Below are positions 17,316 to 27,146 of a stretch of DNA of 58,008 nucleotides, one piece after another; positions within the stretch are counted from its first letter, which is position 1, and the number at the start of each line of letters is the position of its first letter. The notes under the pieces were generated by a model, which was given only the letters and a program-made list of their open reading frames with translations, had not been told where the DNA came from and ran no database searches. A program made the translations under genes and the position numbers. The stretch spans positions 1-58,008 of the forward strand of contig NZ_JACJKA010000023.1 in assembly GCF_016900355.1 (NCBI RefSeq), in the 5' to 3' direction. The stretch is from Bacteroides mediterraneensis. GTDB lineage: Bacteria; Bacteroidota; Bacteroidia; Bacteroidales; Bacteroidaceae.

Positions 17316-20300
17316 TTAGAATGTTACGTCAATACCAAATGATACAGTCCGAACCGGCACATAGCCAAAACTCGTACCACCGCTGAAATTATACTGAGGA
17401 TTCATACCCTTCAGGCAGTTGAACAACACCACATTGTCTGCCGTAGCTGAAAGCCGCAAACGGTTCATGCCCCATTTCTGAATCAGTTTCTCCGGGAAAG
17501 TATAACCCAGGGAGATATTCTTGATGGCGAGGTAAGAAGCGTCAATCAAGTCGTTGTTGGTCGTAATATAACTCCTGCCAATCTCGATGCGGGGAATGTC
17601 GGTGATATCACCTGGCTGTTTCCAGGCACGTTCCAGGTGCTTGCTCTTAGCCTGTCCGACATAATTTCCATACAGCAAGGTTCTGTACACACTATCCAGC
17701 ACCTTACCACCGATAGAATACGTACAGAGCACAGACAAATCGAAGTTCTTGTACCGGAATTCATTGTTGAAAGAACCATACAAGTCCGGAATACGACTGC
17801 CTTGGATTTCCTTGCAGTTGGTAGCCTTCGATGCATCATTCGAGATATACTTCTCGCCTCTTACTCCGTCTTTATCCGTATCCCACACCCAGTACAACTG
17901 TTCACCTGTAGCCGGATCCACTCCTGCTGCAGTAGCTGTATAGAACGAATTGATGGTTTCACCTTCACGGATGATATAACTTCCATTAATGATTTCCGGC
18001 TTATCCGCCAGCTGCAATACCTCGTTTTTCACGGTCGAGCCCATCAGTGTCAGTCGCCATCCGAAGTTTGGTTGCTGGAAAATATCTGTGGCGATGCTCA
18101 CGTCAAGTCCGCGGTTGCGCATGCTACCGATATTTTTGTTGTATCCGTCAAACCCAAGCGAAGTAGCCATCGGGAAAGACATCAACATGTCTGAAGTCTT
18201 GCGCTGATACCATTCCACACTGAAGCTCACGCGGTCAAACAACCGGCCTTCCACACCCACATTCAGGTTGCCGTTCTTTTCCCACTTCAATCCCTTATTT
18301 TCCAAAGAAGACAAAGCGGCACCGTTCATCGTATTGTTCGGATAGCTCAGACTATAGAAAGACTGCCATGCATAATAGATGTCATCACCGTTTGAATCAA
18401 GCAAACGGTCATTTCCCTGCACACCGTAACTTACTTTCACCGACAGATTGTTCACCCATCTCACGTTTTTCATGAACTCTTCCTGCGAAATCCGCCAGTT
18501 CGCACCTACCGACCAGAAATTACCCCAGCGGCTGTCCTTGTAAAAACGAGACGACCCGTCAGTTCGGAAGCTGGCCGAGAAATAATATTTATCAGCATAA
18601 TCATAAGACAGACGCGACAATACCGATTCCACTGAATAATTATGGCTATAAGAATCCGTATCGACTACCGTTGTGGCTGCCGCCAGTTCATACAATCCAC
18701 CGAATGGGAAACCCGTTTTCTGACCCGACAAGTAAGAATAGGTATATTTATAAAATTCATGTCCCACCAATGCTGCAACATGGTGTTTGCCAAAGCGGCG
18801 GTCATAATTCAACAGCTGGTTCAGTGTGTAGCTGAAAGAGCGGGAAGCACTCTTGGTCAGACGTCCTTTCACGGAAGTCGCATTTCCGTTATAAGGATTG
18901 TAATAAGTCATGTTATCCCGATTAATCAAGTCGAAACCATAATTCACCGAAAACTTCAAACCCTGCAAAGGCCCCTCTTTCAGGTTGCCTAATTCCATAT
19001 ACATACGGGCACTCAAGTTGTCGCTCGTAGTAGAATATTTGTCATCATACAAAGTCGCAATGGTATTCCAGTCCGCATTGGCACCCGCCGGACGGTTTGA
19101 TCCATAATCGAACACCGGATTGCCATTTTTATCTAACACCGTCTTTCCTTCCGCATCCTTCTCATACACAGGGAAAATAGGTGCCATCAGCTGAGCCGTG
19201 TACCACACATTGGAGTTACCCGATGAGTTTTCCACTGCCGTATTATTTTCATTGCGCGAATAGCTGGCATTCATCCCGGCCTTCAACCAGTTGGTCACAT
19301 CCGAATCAATGTTCATACGACCGTTGTAACGAGAAAACTGGGTAGTCTTCAACAAACCTTTTTCATTCAGATATCCCAATGAAAACATATACTTGGTCTT
19401 TTCATTTCCACCAGAGAAAGAAGCATTATACTCCTGACGCAACGGGTTGTTCACCATCGCCTCGTTCATCCAATCTTCCGAATACTTCAGACGCGCGTCA
19501 CTACGCACCTTGCCCGTAGCAGGATCAATCAGCTCCGTCACAGAATAATTGAACGGATTATACTGCTCATTTTGGCTGAAAATCGCAGTAGCCCCCGATT
19601 TCATGGCCTCCAGTGCCGCAACTCCCGCTGCCGCCGGCAAAAGACCATTATTATAAATCTGATTGTTTTTGTACGACTGGAAAACGGTCTCCAGATACCC
19701 CGCCTCATCCATTGTTTCATAACGAGGAATAGAACGGGAGGCCACACCCCAGTTAGCCTTCAGATTGACATTTACCTTGCCCGACTTTCCTTTCTTCGTT
19801 GTAATCATCACTACGCCGTTTGCTCCGCGTGAACCATACAACGCACCTGCCGAGGCATCTTTCAATACCGTCATCGACTCAATGTCATTCGGATTGATGG
19901 AAACCACGTCTCCATCATAAGGCACTCCGTCTACCACATACAAAGGACTCTGGGCCGAATTGATAGACCCATAACCACGAACCACGACCGAAACCCCCGA
20001 ACCCGGCTGTCCGGAACCGGAAGTAGTCTGTACACCGGCCACCAATCCGTCTAAAGCCTTCGTGACATTAGCTACCGGTCTTGACGTGATTTTGTCAGCC
20101 TTGACCACCGATGCCGAACCCGTAAACGACTCCTTCTTGGCTGTACCATAAGCCACAACCATCACTTCATCCAGCTGCTTCGCATCGGATTTCAGCACTA
20201 CATTTACCACCGATTTCACAGGCACTTCCTGGCTCTGCAAACCGATAAAAGAAACCACCAGAACTTTTGCCGAGGCCGGCACTCCAGTAATTGTAAAATT

Positions 20301-20477
20301 TCCATCGATATCGGTCACTGTCCCTACAGTCGTACCCTTTACCAATACCGATGCGCCCACTACCGGCAGTCCGTCTTCATCGGACGTCACATTACCGGTC
20401 ACTTGAGAAATCTGGGCATTAGACAGACCAATCCCTATCAGGAGAAAGGTCACGAACCACGTGATTTTTTTCTTCAT
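17316..20477 (-). CDS. SusC/RagA-family TonB-dependent transporter (fixed locus)
   Basis: An outer-membrane TonB-dependent transporter of 1053 residues. The order is signal peptide (MKKKITW to about residue 21), CarboxypepD-regulatory-like domain (about 25-95), a TonB-box/linker (LDEVMVVAYGTAKKESFTG), a plug with VVDGVPYDG and ESMTVLKDASAGALYGSRGANGVV, then the beta-barrel ending in Phe. I start at 20477 rather than the upstream ATG at 20522. There it follows an AAAGAGAGATTTT leader that is nearly the same as the leader of the SusC gene at 27147, and the signal peptides align. The DNA at the position equivalent to the shufflon crossover (GCCTCGGCAAAAGTTCTG) lacks the AGTTCSGCGGGAAC site, so this copy should not take part in switching. 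Confidence 0.95.
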   Translation of the reverse strand: MKKKITWFVTFLLIGIGLSNAQISQVTGNVTSDEDGLPVVGASVLVKGTTVGTVTDIDGNFTITGVPASAKVLVVSFIGLQSQEVPVKSVVNVVLKSDAKQLDEVMVVAYGTAKKESFTGSASVVKADKITSRPVANVTKALDGLVAGVQTTSGSGQPGSGVSVVVRGYGSINSAQSPLYVVDGVPYDGDVVSINPNDIESMTVLKDASAGALYGSRGANGVVMITTKKGKSGKVNVNLKANWGVASRSIPRYETMDEAGYLETVFQSYKNNQIYNNGLLPAAAGVAALEAMKSGATAIFSQNEQYNPFNYSVTELIDPATGKVRSDARLKYSEDWMNEAMVNNPLRQEYNASFSGGNEKTKYMFSLGYLNEKGLLKTTQFSRYNGRMNIDSDVTNWLKAGMNASYSRNENNTAVENSSGNSNVWYTAQLMAPIFPVYEKDAEGKTVLDKNGNPVFDYGSNRPAGANADWNTIATLYDDKYSTTSDNLSARMYMELGNLKEGPLQGLKFSVNYGFDLINRDNMTYYNPYNGNATSVKGRLTKSASRSFSYTLNQLLNYDRRFGKHHVAALVGHEFYKYTYSYLSGQKTGFPFGGLYELAAATTVVDTDSYSHNYSVESVLSRLSYDYADKYYFSASFRTDGSSRFYKDSRWGNFWSVGANWRISQEEFMKNVRWVNNLSVKVSYGVQGNDRLLDSNGDDIYYAWQSFYSLSYPNNTMNGAALSSLENKGLKWEKNGNLNVGVEGRLFDRVSFSVEWYQRKTSDMLMSFPMATSLGFDGYNKNIGSMRNRGLDVSIATDIFQQPNFGWRLTLMGSTVKNEVLQLADKPEIINGSYIIREGETINSFYTATAAGVDPATGEQLYWVWDTDKDGVRGEKYISNDASKATNCKEIQGSRIPDLYGSFNNEFRYKNFDLSVLCTYSIGGKVLDSVYRTLLYGNYVGQAKSKHLERAWKQPGDITDIPRIEIGRSYITTNNDLIDASYLAIKNISLGYTFPEKLIQKWGMNRLRLSATADNVVLFNCLKGMNPQYNFSGGTSFGYVPVRTVSFGIDVTF

Positions 20478-20980
20478 AAAATCTCTCTTTAGTTTAGTTA
20501 AGTTAAACAAGTATGTTTTCACAAACGGGCTGCTAAAATAATAAACTAAGGAGAATAAGTCAAACAGAGGGTATTCTTACACTTATTCCATAGGCAGGAA
20601 ACAAAATAGCATTAAAAAGAGACAAATAAATGATTCTTAACTACTTGTATATACTTACCTATATTTATACAAAACGAATATAAATAGAATAAAATTGCAT
20701 ATATTTTGTATTATTAACAAGAAAATTCATATAAAAAGACCATATTTTGTCGAAATAAGACCAAAAAAGGAGGTATATCCATAAAATGAAGCAAGATGTA
20801 ATCTTTTCTCTAATTACAATTTGTTTTTAGCTATTATTGCCAAACGATCTACTCAATATTTATTTTGCATGAAAAATACTGCCCCTTATAAATAGGATTA
20901 CAAATGATAGACATTAGAATAATATAGAAAAACTTACCCAAGAATACGCCGAAACGTAAACCTGGGTAAATTTTATTGAT
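20478..20980. other. Intergenic region upstream of the fixed SusC gene
   Basis: About 500 bases between the end of the left shufflon SusD and the fixed SusC gene, both on the minus strand. It holds the terminator at 20934-20969, then AT-rich sequence, then the SusC leader (about 20478-20510). The fixed SusC promoter must be here, but no clear TAnnTTTG box was found on the minus strand. Confidence 0.5.
20934..20969 (-). terminator. Probable terminator after the left shufflon SusD
   Basis: A 7-bp stem (TTACCCA 20934-20940, TGGGTAA 20963-20969) with a 22-base loop is followed on the minus strand by GTTTTTC. It lies 11 bp past the SusD stop. The stem is short and the loop long, so it is only moderately convincing. 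Confidence 0.55.
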
Positions 20981-22420
20981 TTAGTATCCGATATTTTGTT
21001 TTATAACTCCGTGTGAAGTATTGATTTCAGCTTGTGGAATAGGCAAAACAGTTCGATAATCTGTATATTCAACCTTTCCAACTTTAGGGTTGTTTACGGA
21101 TTTCTTATTTCTCCACATATCCCATGCCATGTGTCCTTCACCATTTAATTCCAGACGGCGCTCGGTTAAAATATCATCTAATGTAACCGTGCTGACCTCC
21201 TCATATCCAGTAATACGATTTTTTCTTAAAGTATTAATATACTCAGCTGCACTAGCCCCATTGTCATTAATAGACTTTAATGCAGCCTCAGCCGCAATCA
21301 GGTAAACTTCAGACAAACGGATGACTTTAGGATTATTCACATAAATTTCTCCGTTATATCCAGGATATTTTTGTGTATAATATCCTGTATTATTACCATT
21401 ATCAGTTTCTTCTGCGATTAATTGCTTGCGGATATCTCCTGCAGGCTGTGCATCCAACAATTGCTTGAAAGAGTCGCTTATGGCAGCCTCAGCATATCCT
21501 TCTGCATGAGTATAATATCCTAAAGAATTACGCTGTGCATTATATTGCGATGTTACAGCTATCTCGAATATATTTTCAGAAGGAGAGAATTGTTGAGCCC
21601 AGACACTCAAATAATCATTAATCGTATACAATGAATAAGGACTGTTTTCTATCACTTCCTTAGCATCTTGTAAAGCTAAAACATTATGGTCTGTTCCATC
21701 GGCTTTATCCATGTACAAATGCATTCTTGCACGCAAAGCCAAAGCTCCCCAATAATTGATATGTCCGTTTTTCTTACTCTTATCATTAGCCAATTTTTGC
21801 AAAGCCGTGTCAATGTCAGAGAATATGGTTTCATATGTTTTTGCCAATGAGGCTCTTTCTCCGATATAGTCTGCAGGGAATGTCTGCGTAGCCAAAGTAA
21901 TACCTAGTTCATTATTTAAATCACTTACAGTAGATGGCAATTTAGCATATAAAAGTGCCAAATCAAAATGAAACAATGCCCGTAAAGCATAAAGCTCTCC
22001 AAGCTGTTGGTCCACCTCTTCTCCCGACAGACCAGCTTCTTCAGCTTGCTCCAATACTTTATTTACTCTGGCCAATGATTGATAGAATGCAAAATAAAAT
22101 GTTTCAGGACTCAAACTGGTGGGAACAGCCAAATACCATGAAACATCGGTAGCCTGCCCGTTCTTTCCAATGCATTGATAGTCTTCACCTTTCATATCAG
22201 CATACAATGTGAAATCTCCAGAATAGATTCCACGAGATGAAGTCGCTGAGGTCCATGTTTGGCTGTCATATACTCCATTGACTGCATATACTAAATCATC
22301 ATACGATGTAATAGCAGATGAAGATTCCCATGAATCTGCCGGCTCTTTTTCCAAAACGTCACAGGATGCCATGCCGGCAACCAATGTCAGTATTGCAATA
22401 TATTTAAATTTCATAATCAC
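20981..22420 (-). CDS. SusD-like lipoprotein of the left silent cassette
   Basis: A 479-residue SusD/RagB-family lipoprotein with lipobox MASC (Cys20). The second Met (residue 3) is an alternative start. It shows the family pattern: 'YDDLVYAVNGVYDSQ' near the N-terminus, helical 'LYALRALFHFDLALLYAKL', and a C-terminal 'LTERRLELNGEGHMAWDMWR' followed by LPIPQAEIN. It pairs with the 5'-truncated SusC at 22430-25276, only 9 bp upstream, and should be transcribed only when inversion gives that SusC a promoter. It is more AT-rich than the fixed operon to its left. The substrate is unknown. Confidence 0.93.
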   Translation of the reverse strand: MIMKFKYIAILTLVAGMASCDVLEKEPADSWESSSAITSYDDLVYAVNGVYDSQTWTSATSSRGIYSGDFTLYADMKGEDYQCIGKNGQATDVSWYLAVPTSLSPETFYFAFYQSLARVNKVLEQAEEAGLSGEEVDQQLGELYALRALFHFDLALLYAKLPSTVSDLNNELGITLATQTFPADYIGERASLAKTYETIFSDIDTALQKLANDKSKKNGHINYWGALALRARMHLYMDKADGTDHNVLALQDAKEVIENSPYSLYTINDYLSVWAQQFSPSENIFEIAVTSQYNAQRNSLGYYTHAEGYAEAAISDSFKQLLDAQPAGDIRKQLIAEETDNGNNTGYYTQKYPGYNGEIYVNNPKVIRLSEVYLIAAEAALKSINDNGASAAEYINTLRKNRITGYEEVSTVTLDDILTERRLELNGEGHMAWDMWRNKKSVNNPKVGKVEYTDYRTVLPIPQAEINTSHGVIKQNIGY

Positions 22421-22429
22421 TCTTTTTGC

Positions 22430-25291
22430 TTATAATTCAATATTAATTCCAAATACACAACTCTTTAATTGCGGAGTATCCACCTGACGATATCCGTTGA
22501 TGGCTACATCAGGATCCACATCCTTTGTCTTTGCCCAAATTAACCAAGGATTGTTGGCTCTGAAATAGATTCTTAAACGTTGCATATATTTCTTAGAGAT
22601 AGGAATATTATATCCTACTGTCAATTCGCGCAACCGGATATTGTCTGTTGATTTTATATGACGGCTGGAAAATCTATCAGCACGGTATGGATTACCGTAA
22701 ATAGGCTTCGGATTCTCAACTACATCACCAGGTTTCTTCCAATAGTTACCTGCTACATCAGCCGAAGGAGTTGTACTTCCTAAACGATATCCGTCACTAT
22801 GTAAGAAATAACCAGGATAGTCAAACATATCTCCGCCAAATTGATAAGTAATCAGGAACGAAAGATCGAAATCTTTGTATGTAAAACTATTGGTCAGACC
22901 ACCCATTACGTCTGGAAGTGCTTTTCCCACAATACCCCATTGAGCTTTGCTATAGTCTGTAGTTGTCCCTTTTGAGTGATCATTAGGATCAATCCAAAAC
23001 TCTCCTAATCCAGTCTCAGGATTTACGCCTTTCCATTCAGGAAGATAGAAAGTATACATTGATTCACCTTCCCGGTGTATATACATTTGGCCATCACCAT
23101 ATTGAATATCTGTTCCATTAGGCAACTTTTCAACAATAGCTTGTTGGTAAGTCAAGTTAAAGTTCGTAGTCCAAGTAAAGTCTTTTGTACGGATATTCTG
23201 TGAGTTGATTTCTATTTCAACACCATCATTCTTTAATTCTCCCAAGTTTTCCCAACGGCTGGCAAATCCTGTTACATAAGAGTTTGGAACCTGGAACAAC
23301 AAGTCTGTTGTTTTCTTTAAATAATATTCCACTCCCAATGTTACACGGTCAAACATATTCCATTCAATACCTACGTTAAGGTTTTTTGAGCGTTCCCATG
23401 TCAACTTGTCATTCGGAAGCTGGTACCAATAGATAGCAGGATTGCTTCCATATCCAGATCCTGCATATAAATCTTTGTATCCATAATAGTCAGTTGGAAG
23501 ATTACCATTCGTACCGAAAGAGGCTTTAATCTTAAAGTCTGTAAATAATGGCATATCTTCCAAGAATCCTTCTTTACTAAGTCTCCATGCACCAGAAACA
23601 GACCAAAAGTTAGCCCATCGGTTCTCTTTACTTAGGCGAGAAGAACCATCCCGTCGGAAACTTCCAGAAAGATAATATTTATCATCATAGTTATAATTTA
23701 CGTTCCCAATATAAGAAAGCATACCTGCCCCGTAAGTAGAGCTGGAGGCAGCATCAGGTTGTCCGTTTACCAGTTCAGGAAGGTGATTTGAATAGTTCTT
23801 TGCCACTGTGACAATTTGAAGCAATTCTTGATTTTCAACTTCAAAACCAATCATGGCAGATAAGTTATGCTTCTCATTGAATGTGTCGGTATAGGTCAAT
23901 GTATTTGAACTTGTCAATGTAGAGTTCTGGAAAGTATAACGAGATCCCATACCACCTACAGCTGCTCCATTTACACTATTCTTATCCCAATATTCAAAGT
24001 GTTTGTTGTCAATATAGTCGTAGCCAAATACGGATTTAAAGAAAAGTTTATTTAAGAAATGAAGTCCCAATTCTGCATTTGTCAAGCTACGGAACATTTT
24101 ACTTTGAATCCATTCCAAAGAATTGGCATTATCTTTACTGCCCAACATGAGGTGTGGATTGGTAATTTGTCCAAAGCTTACATCTTCATTATATGAGCCA
24201 TCTGCATTGTATACTGGAGCTGTAGGATCCAAAGCAAATAAGATACCTAACGGAGAACTTGTACCCAACCCTTGAGCCTGATCATTCTGGTCTCGAAAAC
24301 CGTTTTGGGTGGTTGAAGCTACCATCTGCTTTATAGAGAAATCGGCCCAATCTGTAATTTTCTGATCGACATTCACACGACCTGAGATTCGTTGAAAATC
24401 ACTACCTAATACAATACCATCACTCTTATTATAACCAAATCCTGCATAAAACCGGGTATTTTGATTACCTCCATTTAATGAAACCTGATGGTTCTGTGTT
24501 ATAGCAGTACGATAGATTTCATCTTTCCAATTTGTGTTGGTCTTTCCTGAAGGATCTTTTACAAAAGCACTAAGGTCATTATTCTGGTCAATCAGGGTAT
24601 AAGCTTCTTCTTTGGAAGCTACTCCTTCATATTCCATATAATAGTTTGCTATAGATTCACGAGCATAATCGATGTAATCTGTACCACTCATCATATTGTA
24701 TTGGTCAACAGCCATTTTGTTCCATCCAACCTCACCATTATATGAAACTCGGGTTTTACCTTCTTTTCCACTTTTTGTGGTAATGATGACTACCCCATTT
24801 GCAGCTCGAGAACCATACAATGAAGCCGCTGCTGCATCTTTCAATACGGTCATTGACTCAATGTCTTCAGGGTTCAATGTACTTAAAATACTCTGTGACT
24901 TTCCATAGTAATTCATGTCTTCATCTGATTTCATGACAACTCCATCGATTACATAGAGAGGAGAAGTAGATCCATTGATTGAACCAACTCCACGGATGTT
25001 GACCTTTCCAACAGATCCCGGATCACCTGTAGCAGAAGCTACTCGTACACCAGCCATTTTACCAGAGAAGGCCTTATCTAAAGATTCTTTTGATCCTGAA
25101 GTAATCTGATCTGCTTTTATTGATGTTGCAGATCCGGTAAATGAAGATTTTTTGGCCGTACCGTAAGCTACGACCATCACTTCATCGAGTTGCTCAGAAT
25201 CAGACTTTAAAACTACTTTTACCATCGGAGCAATCTTCACTTCCTGTGACTGCATTCCGATGAAGGAAATGACCAAAGTTCCCGCCGAACT
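22430..25291 (-). pseudogene. Left silent SusC cassette lacking promoter and 5' end
   Basis: A long open frame of a SusC/RagA TonB-dependent transporter that lacks the signal peptide and the first ~67 codons. Homology starts exactly at the recombination site (25291 going left), and an in-frame TGA lies three codons beyond it. The apparent start at 25276 is a TTG that corresponds to Leu73 of the complete SusC. The rest is intact: TonB-box region LDEVMVVAYGTAKKSSFTG, plug with YVIDGVVMKSD and ESMTVLKDAAAASLYGSRAANGVV, and a barrel ending FGINIEL. There are no internal stops over 948 codons, so it is a storage cassette and not a decaying pseudogene. Fused to the head at 27147-27347 it would make a 1020-residue transporter. 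Confidence 0.85.
25250..25291 (-). repeat. Recombination site 1 (left cassette, points left)
   Basis: On the minus strand a 42-bp sequence starts AGTTCGGCGGGAAC (25278-25291) and continues through the codons for TLVISFIGMQ. It differs from site 2 at one position and from site 3 at two positions. It is inverted relative to sites 2 and 3. Sequence 5' of it (GAAATTTT) is unlike the active copy. Confidence 0.85.
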
Positions 25292-25639
25292 AAAATTTCA
25301 TACAAATAACTGATAAACAAGTAATTAACAATCCGCCTGTATTGCATATAAACAATCCAGAGCCTATGTGAACGTGCGAGTTATATAGCTTTTCTACCTC
25401 TTTTTTACTAATCAAGTCAAAATCCAAGGGTATTAATTTATAACCTATTCCTCATATTTTACGTTTCGCACGTGGAAAACGTATGTTTCTCAGTGCGGAA
25501 ACGTACGTTTCCTTATAGGAAAACATACGTTTCTGCATCGGGATACATAAAATGTAACAAGACGCTATTCTATTATAGTCTTTGCCTTTTCACATTTACC
25601 TATTTCCTTGATAAAATAGCTATATACCTTATTATATAG
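25292..25639. other. Non-coding region between site 1 and the recombinase
   Basis: About 350 bases with no gene. It holds the palindromic repeat array at 25474-25556 and, directly past the recombinase stop, a weak AT hairpin (CTATATA 25620-25626, TATATAG 25633-25639) followed on the minus strand by CTATTTT, which may end the recombinase transcript. Confidence 0.5.
25474..25556. repeat. Palindromic repeat array with 21-23 bp period
   Basis: Three related units, GGAAAACGTATGTTTC (25474-25489), the perfect 16-bp palindrome GGAAACGTACGTTTCC (25497-25512) and GGAAAACATACGTTTC (25518-25533), are followed by a degenerate unit from 25541. Each unit is close to self-complementary. AT-rich arms (ATTTTACGTTTC near 25456 and GATACATAAAATG near 25542) form an imperfect inverted pair around the array. 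The array lies inside the invertible segment and could bind a protein or fold when transcribed. Confidence 0.7.
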
Positions 25640-26803
25640 TTAGAATTTACATTTCTTCAGGTCCTTGATGATCGTACCCGAAAAGATTTCGCTGTAACCT
25701 TGAGTAGTTTTCACACTTTGATGACCTAACAGCTTCTGAACTGTAGTTATCTGTGCACCATTATATATCAGAAGCGTTGCATTGGTGTGCCGGGCAGTAT
25801 GAAATGAGAAATGCTTGTCTATTTTTGCCATCAGTCCTATTTTCTTCAAATCTTTGTTGACGGATGAATTCGATTTCAGATGAAAGAAGTGATTTAAATC
25901 ATGCTTATGTTCTTGCAAGAGAACAAGGGCTTTTCCTTGGAATAACAAATACAATGGAATGCTGACTTCTGTATCCGTCTTCACCGTTTTAAACATCAGC
26001 CATTTTTTACCTTTTACTTTTACAATATTTCTTTCATTAAGATGTATAAAATCTGAGTATCGCACTCCCGTATAACAGCAAAATAAAAAGGCTTTCAGAC
26101 TATGAGCCAACGACTCGGATAAAAGAGAAAGGTCAAGTTGCTCTAATTTTCGGATTTCTTCAGGTAGCAGAAAGGTATGTTTGCTTTGAGTGGTTTTTAT
26201 CTGGTAATTCTTAAAAGGATAATTTTCTGCCATCATATACCCTCTTTTAATGGCTTCGTTGATAAATGTTCTTAATTGTCTCAAGTGTTTGGCGATGGTG
26301 TTGGTTTCATACATTCTTTGCCTCATGAAATTCTCAAATTCCTGGAGAAATGAATAAGTAATATCCGAAAATTCAACATAGGGATGAAAATTCTTCAGTA
26401 AATCTAATGTGGTCAACAGGTTCTTTTTGGTTGTTTCTTTACGGGCTGATTGTTCTACCCAATTTCTACCAAAGTGGAAAAATGTGACTTTTTCTTCATG
26501 AGATTGTGCCCGAAAATTTCTGAAAACTGATGGATTAACGGGAATACCACGTTTCCAACATTTCAATTCCTCCCATTGTAACTCCAACATAAATTCTTCC
26601 AGCATGCGATTCAATTCTTCCGCCTGTGGATGACGTATAATCCGACTACGGCAGCTATCCCATTGCCACGGATTTACATATATCCCTGACGAAATGTAAA
26701 TCTTTTTACGATTTTGATATACTTCCACTTGAATGAGGGCTTTACCAAGTTTGTTTAACTTTTTTTTGCGATTGTACACTAAACGAAAACGGATTTTGTT
26801 CAT
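25640..26803 (-). CDS. Tyrosine recombinase (site-specific DNA invertase)
   Basis: A Bacteroidetes-type tyrosine recombinase of 387 residues. The order is an arm-type DNA-binding domain (about 1-95), an SAM-like core-binding domain (about 105-200) and a catalytic domain (about 210-380). Catalytic residues seen are Arg248 (TGVRYSD), a Lys in FKTVKT (272 or 275), His335-x-x-Arg338 (HTAR), His361 (LLGHQS) and the nucleophile Tyr370. It lies inside the segment bounded by inverted sites 1 and 2 and beside three SusC cassettes, so it is the best candidate for the enzyme that switches them. It is not part of a visible transposon: no mobilisation genes lie nearby. It could also act elsewhere in the genome. 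Confidence 0.93.
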   Translation of the reverse strand: MNKIRFRLVYNRKKKLNKLGKALIQVEVYQNRKKIYISSGIYVNPWQWDSCRSRIIRHPQAEELNRMLEEFMLELQWEELKCWKRGIPVNPSVFRNFRAQSHEEKVTFFHFGRNWVEQSARKETTKKNLLTTLDLLKNFHPYVEFSDITYSFLQEFENFMRQRMYETNTIAKHLRQLRTFINEAIKRGYMMAENYPFKNYQIKTTQSKHTFLLPEEIRKLEQLDLSLLSESLAHSLKAFLFCCYTGVRYSDFIHLNERNIVKVKGKKWLMFKTVKTDTEVSIPLYLLFQGKALVLLQEHKHDLNHFFHLKSNSSVNKDLKKIGLMAKIDKHFSFHTARHTNATLLIYNGAQITTVQKLLGHQSVKTTQGYSEIFSGTIIKDLKKCKF

Positions 26804-27146
26804 ACTATATGACTTTTAAAAGAATATGCAGATAATATGCGTTTTGGTAGAAGTTTATCACATATATGCACCCCATTTTGTTTAAATTAAAAGAAAGAAA
26901 TTGACACTAAATAAAGATTGAGAGATCATTACGACTAAAAAAATGTAAAGACAAAAAAGCTTATCAAATACTTCAGAAAAACGTATTTTTGTATAAAAAC
27001 ATCCTCGGATAAGTGTTAAAAAGCAACCTTTTGCTATACTTTTATTGAAAAAGGTATAAATATTTAAAATTATATTACTACTTTTGCACCCGTTAGAGTG
27101 AATGAATTTTTATTAATGTAAAGTTAAACTTTAAGAGAGATTTTTT
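26804..27146. other. Divergent promoter region between recombinase and SusC
   Basis: About 340 bases of AT-rich DNA that must hold the start signals of both the recombinase (minus) and the SusC head (plus). The best plus-strand box is TACTTTTG at 27079-27086, and another match, TATTTTTG, is at 26984-26991. No clear minus-strand box was found. The SusC leader just before the ATG reads AAACTTTAAGAGAG and is shared with the fixed SusC gene. Confidence 0.6.
27079..27086 (+). promoter_or_regulatory. -7 promoter box of the expressed SusC head
   Basis: TACTTTTG fits TAnnTTTG and lies 61-68 bases upstream of the ATG, leaving a leader of about 50-55 bases. The -33 element is not clear. This is the only promoter candidate close to any of the three shufflon SusC bodies, and it lies inside the invertible segment. 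Confidence 0.6.

Noticed and set aside
20478..20522. ATG 15 codons upstream in the fixed SusC gene
   Set aside because: The leader AAAGAGAGATTTT lies inside it, and the second ATG aligns with the signal peptide of the other complete SusC.
22430..25276. Decayed SusC pseudogene
   Set aside because: The frame is free of stops and frameshifts over 948 codons and begins exactly at a sequence shared with the other two copies, which fits a silent storage cassette.
25474..25556. CRISPR array
   Set aside because: Units are near-palindromic, the gaps are only 5-7 bases, and no spacers or cas genes are present.
25640..26803. Integrase of a conjugative transposon or prophage
   Set aside because: No mobilisation, conjugation or phage genes are near, and the flanking inverted sites fall within SusC coding sequence.
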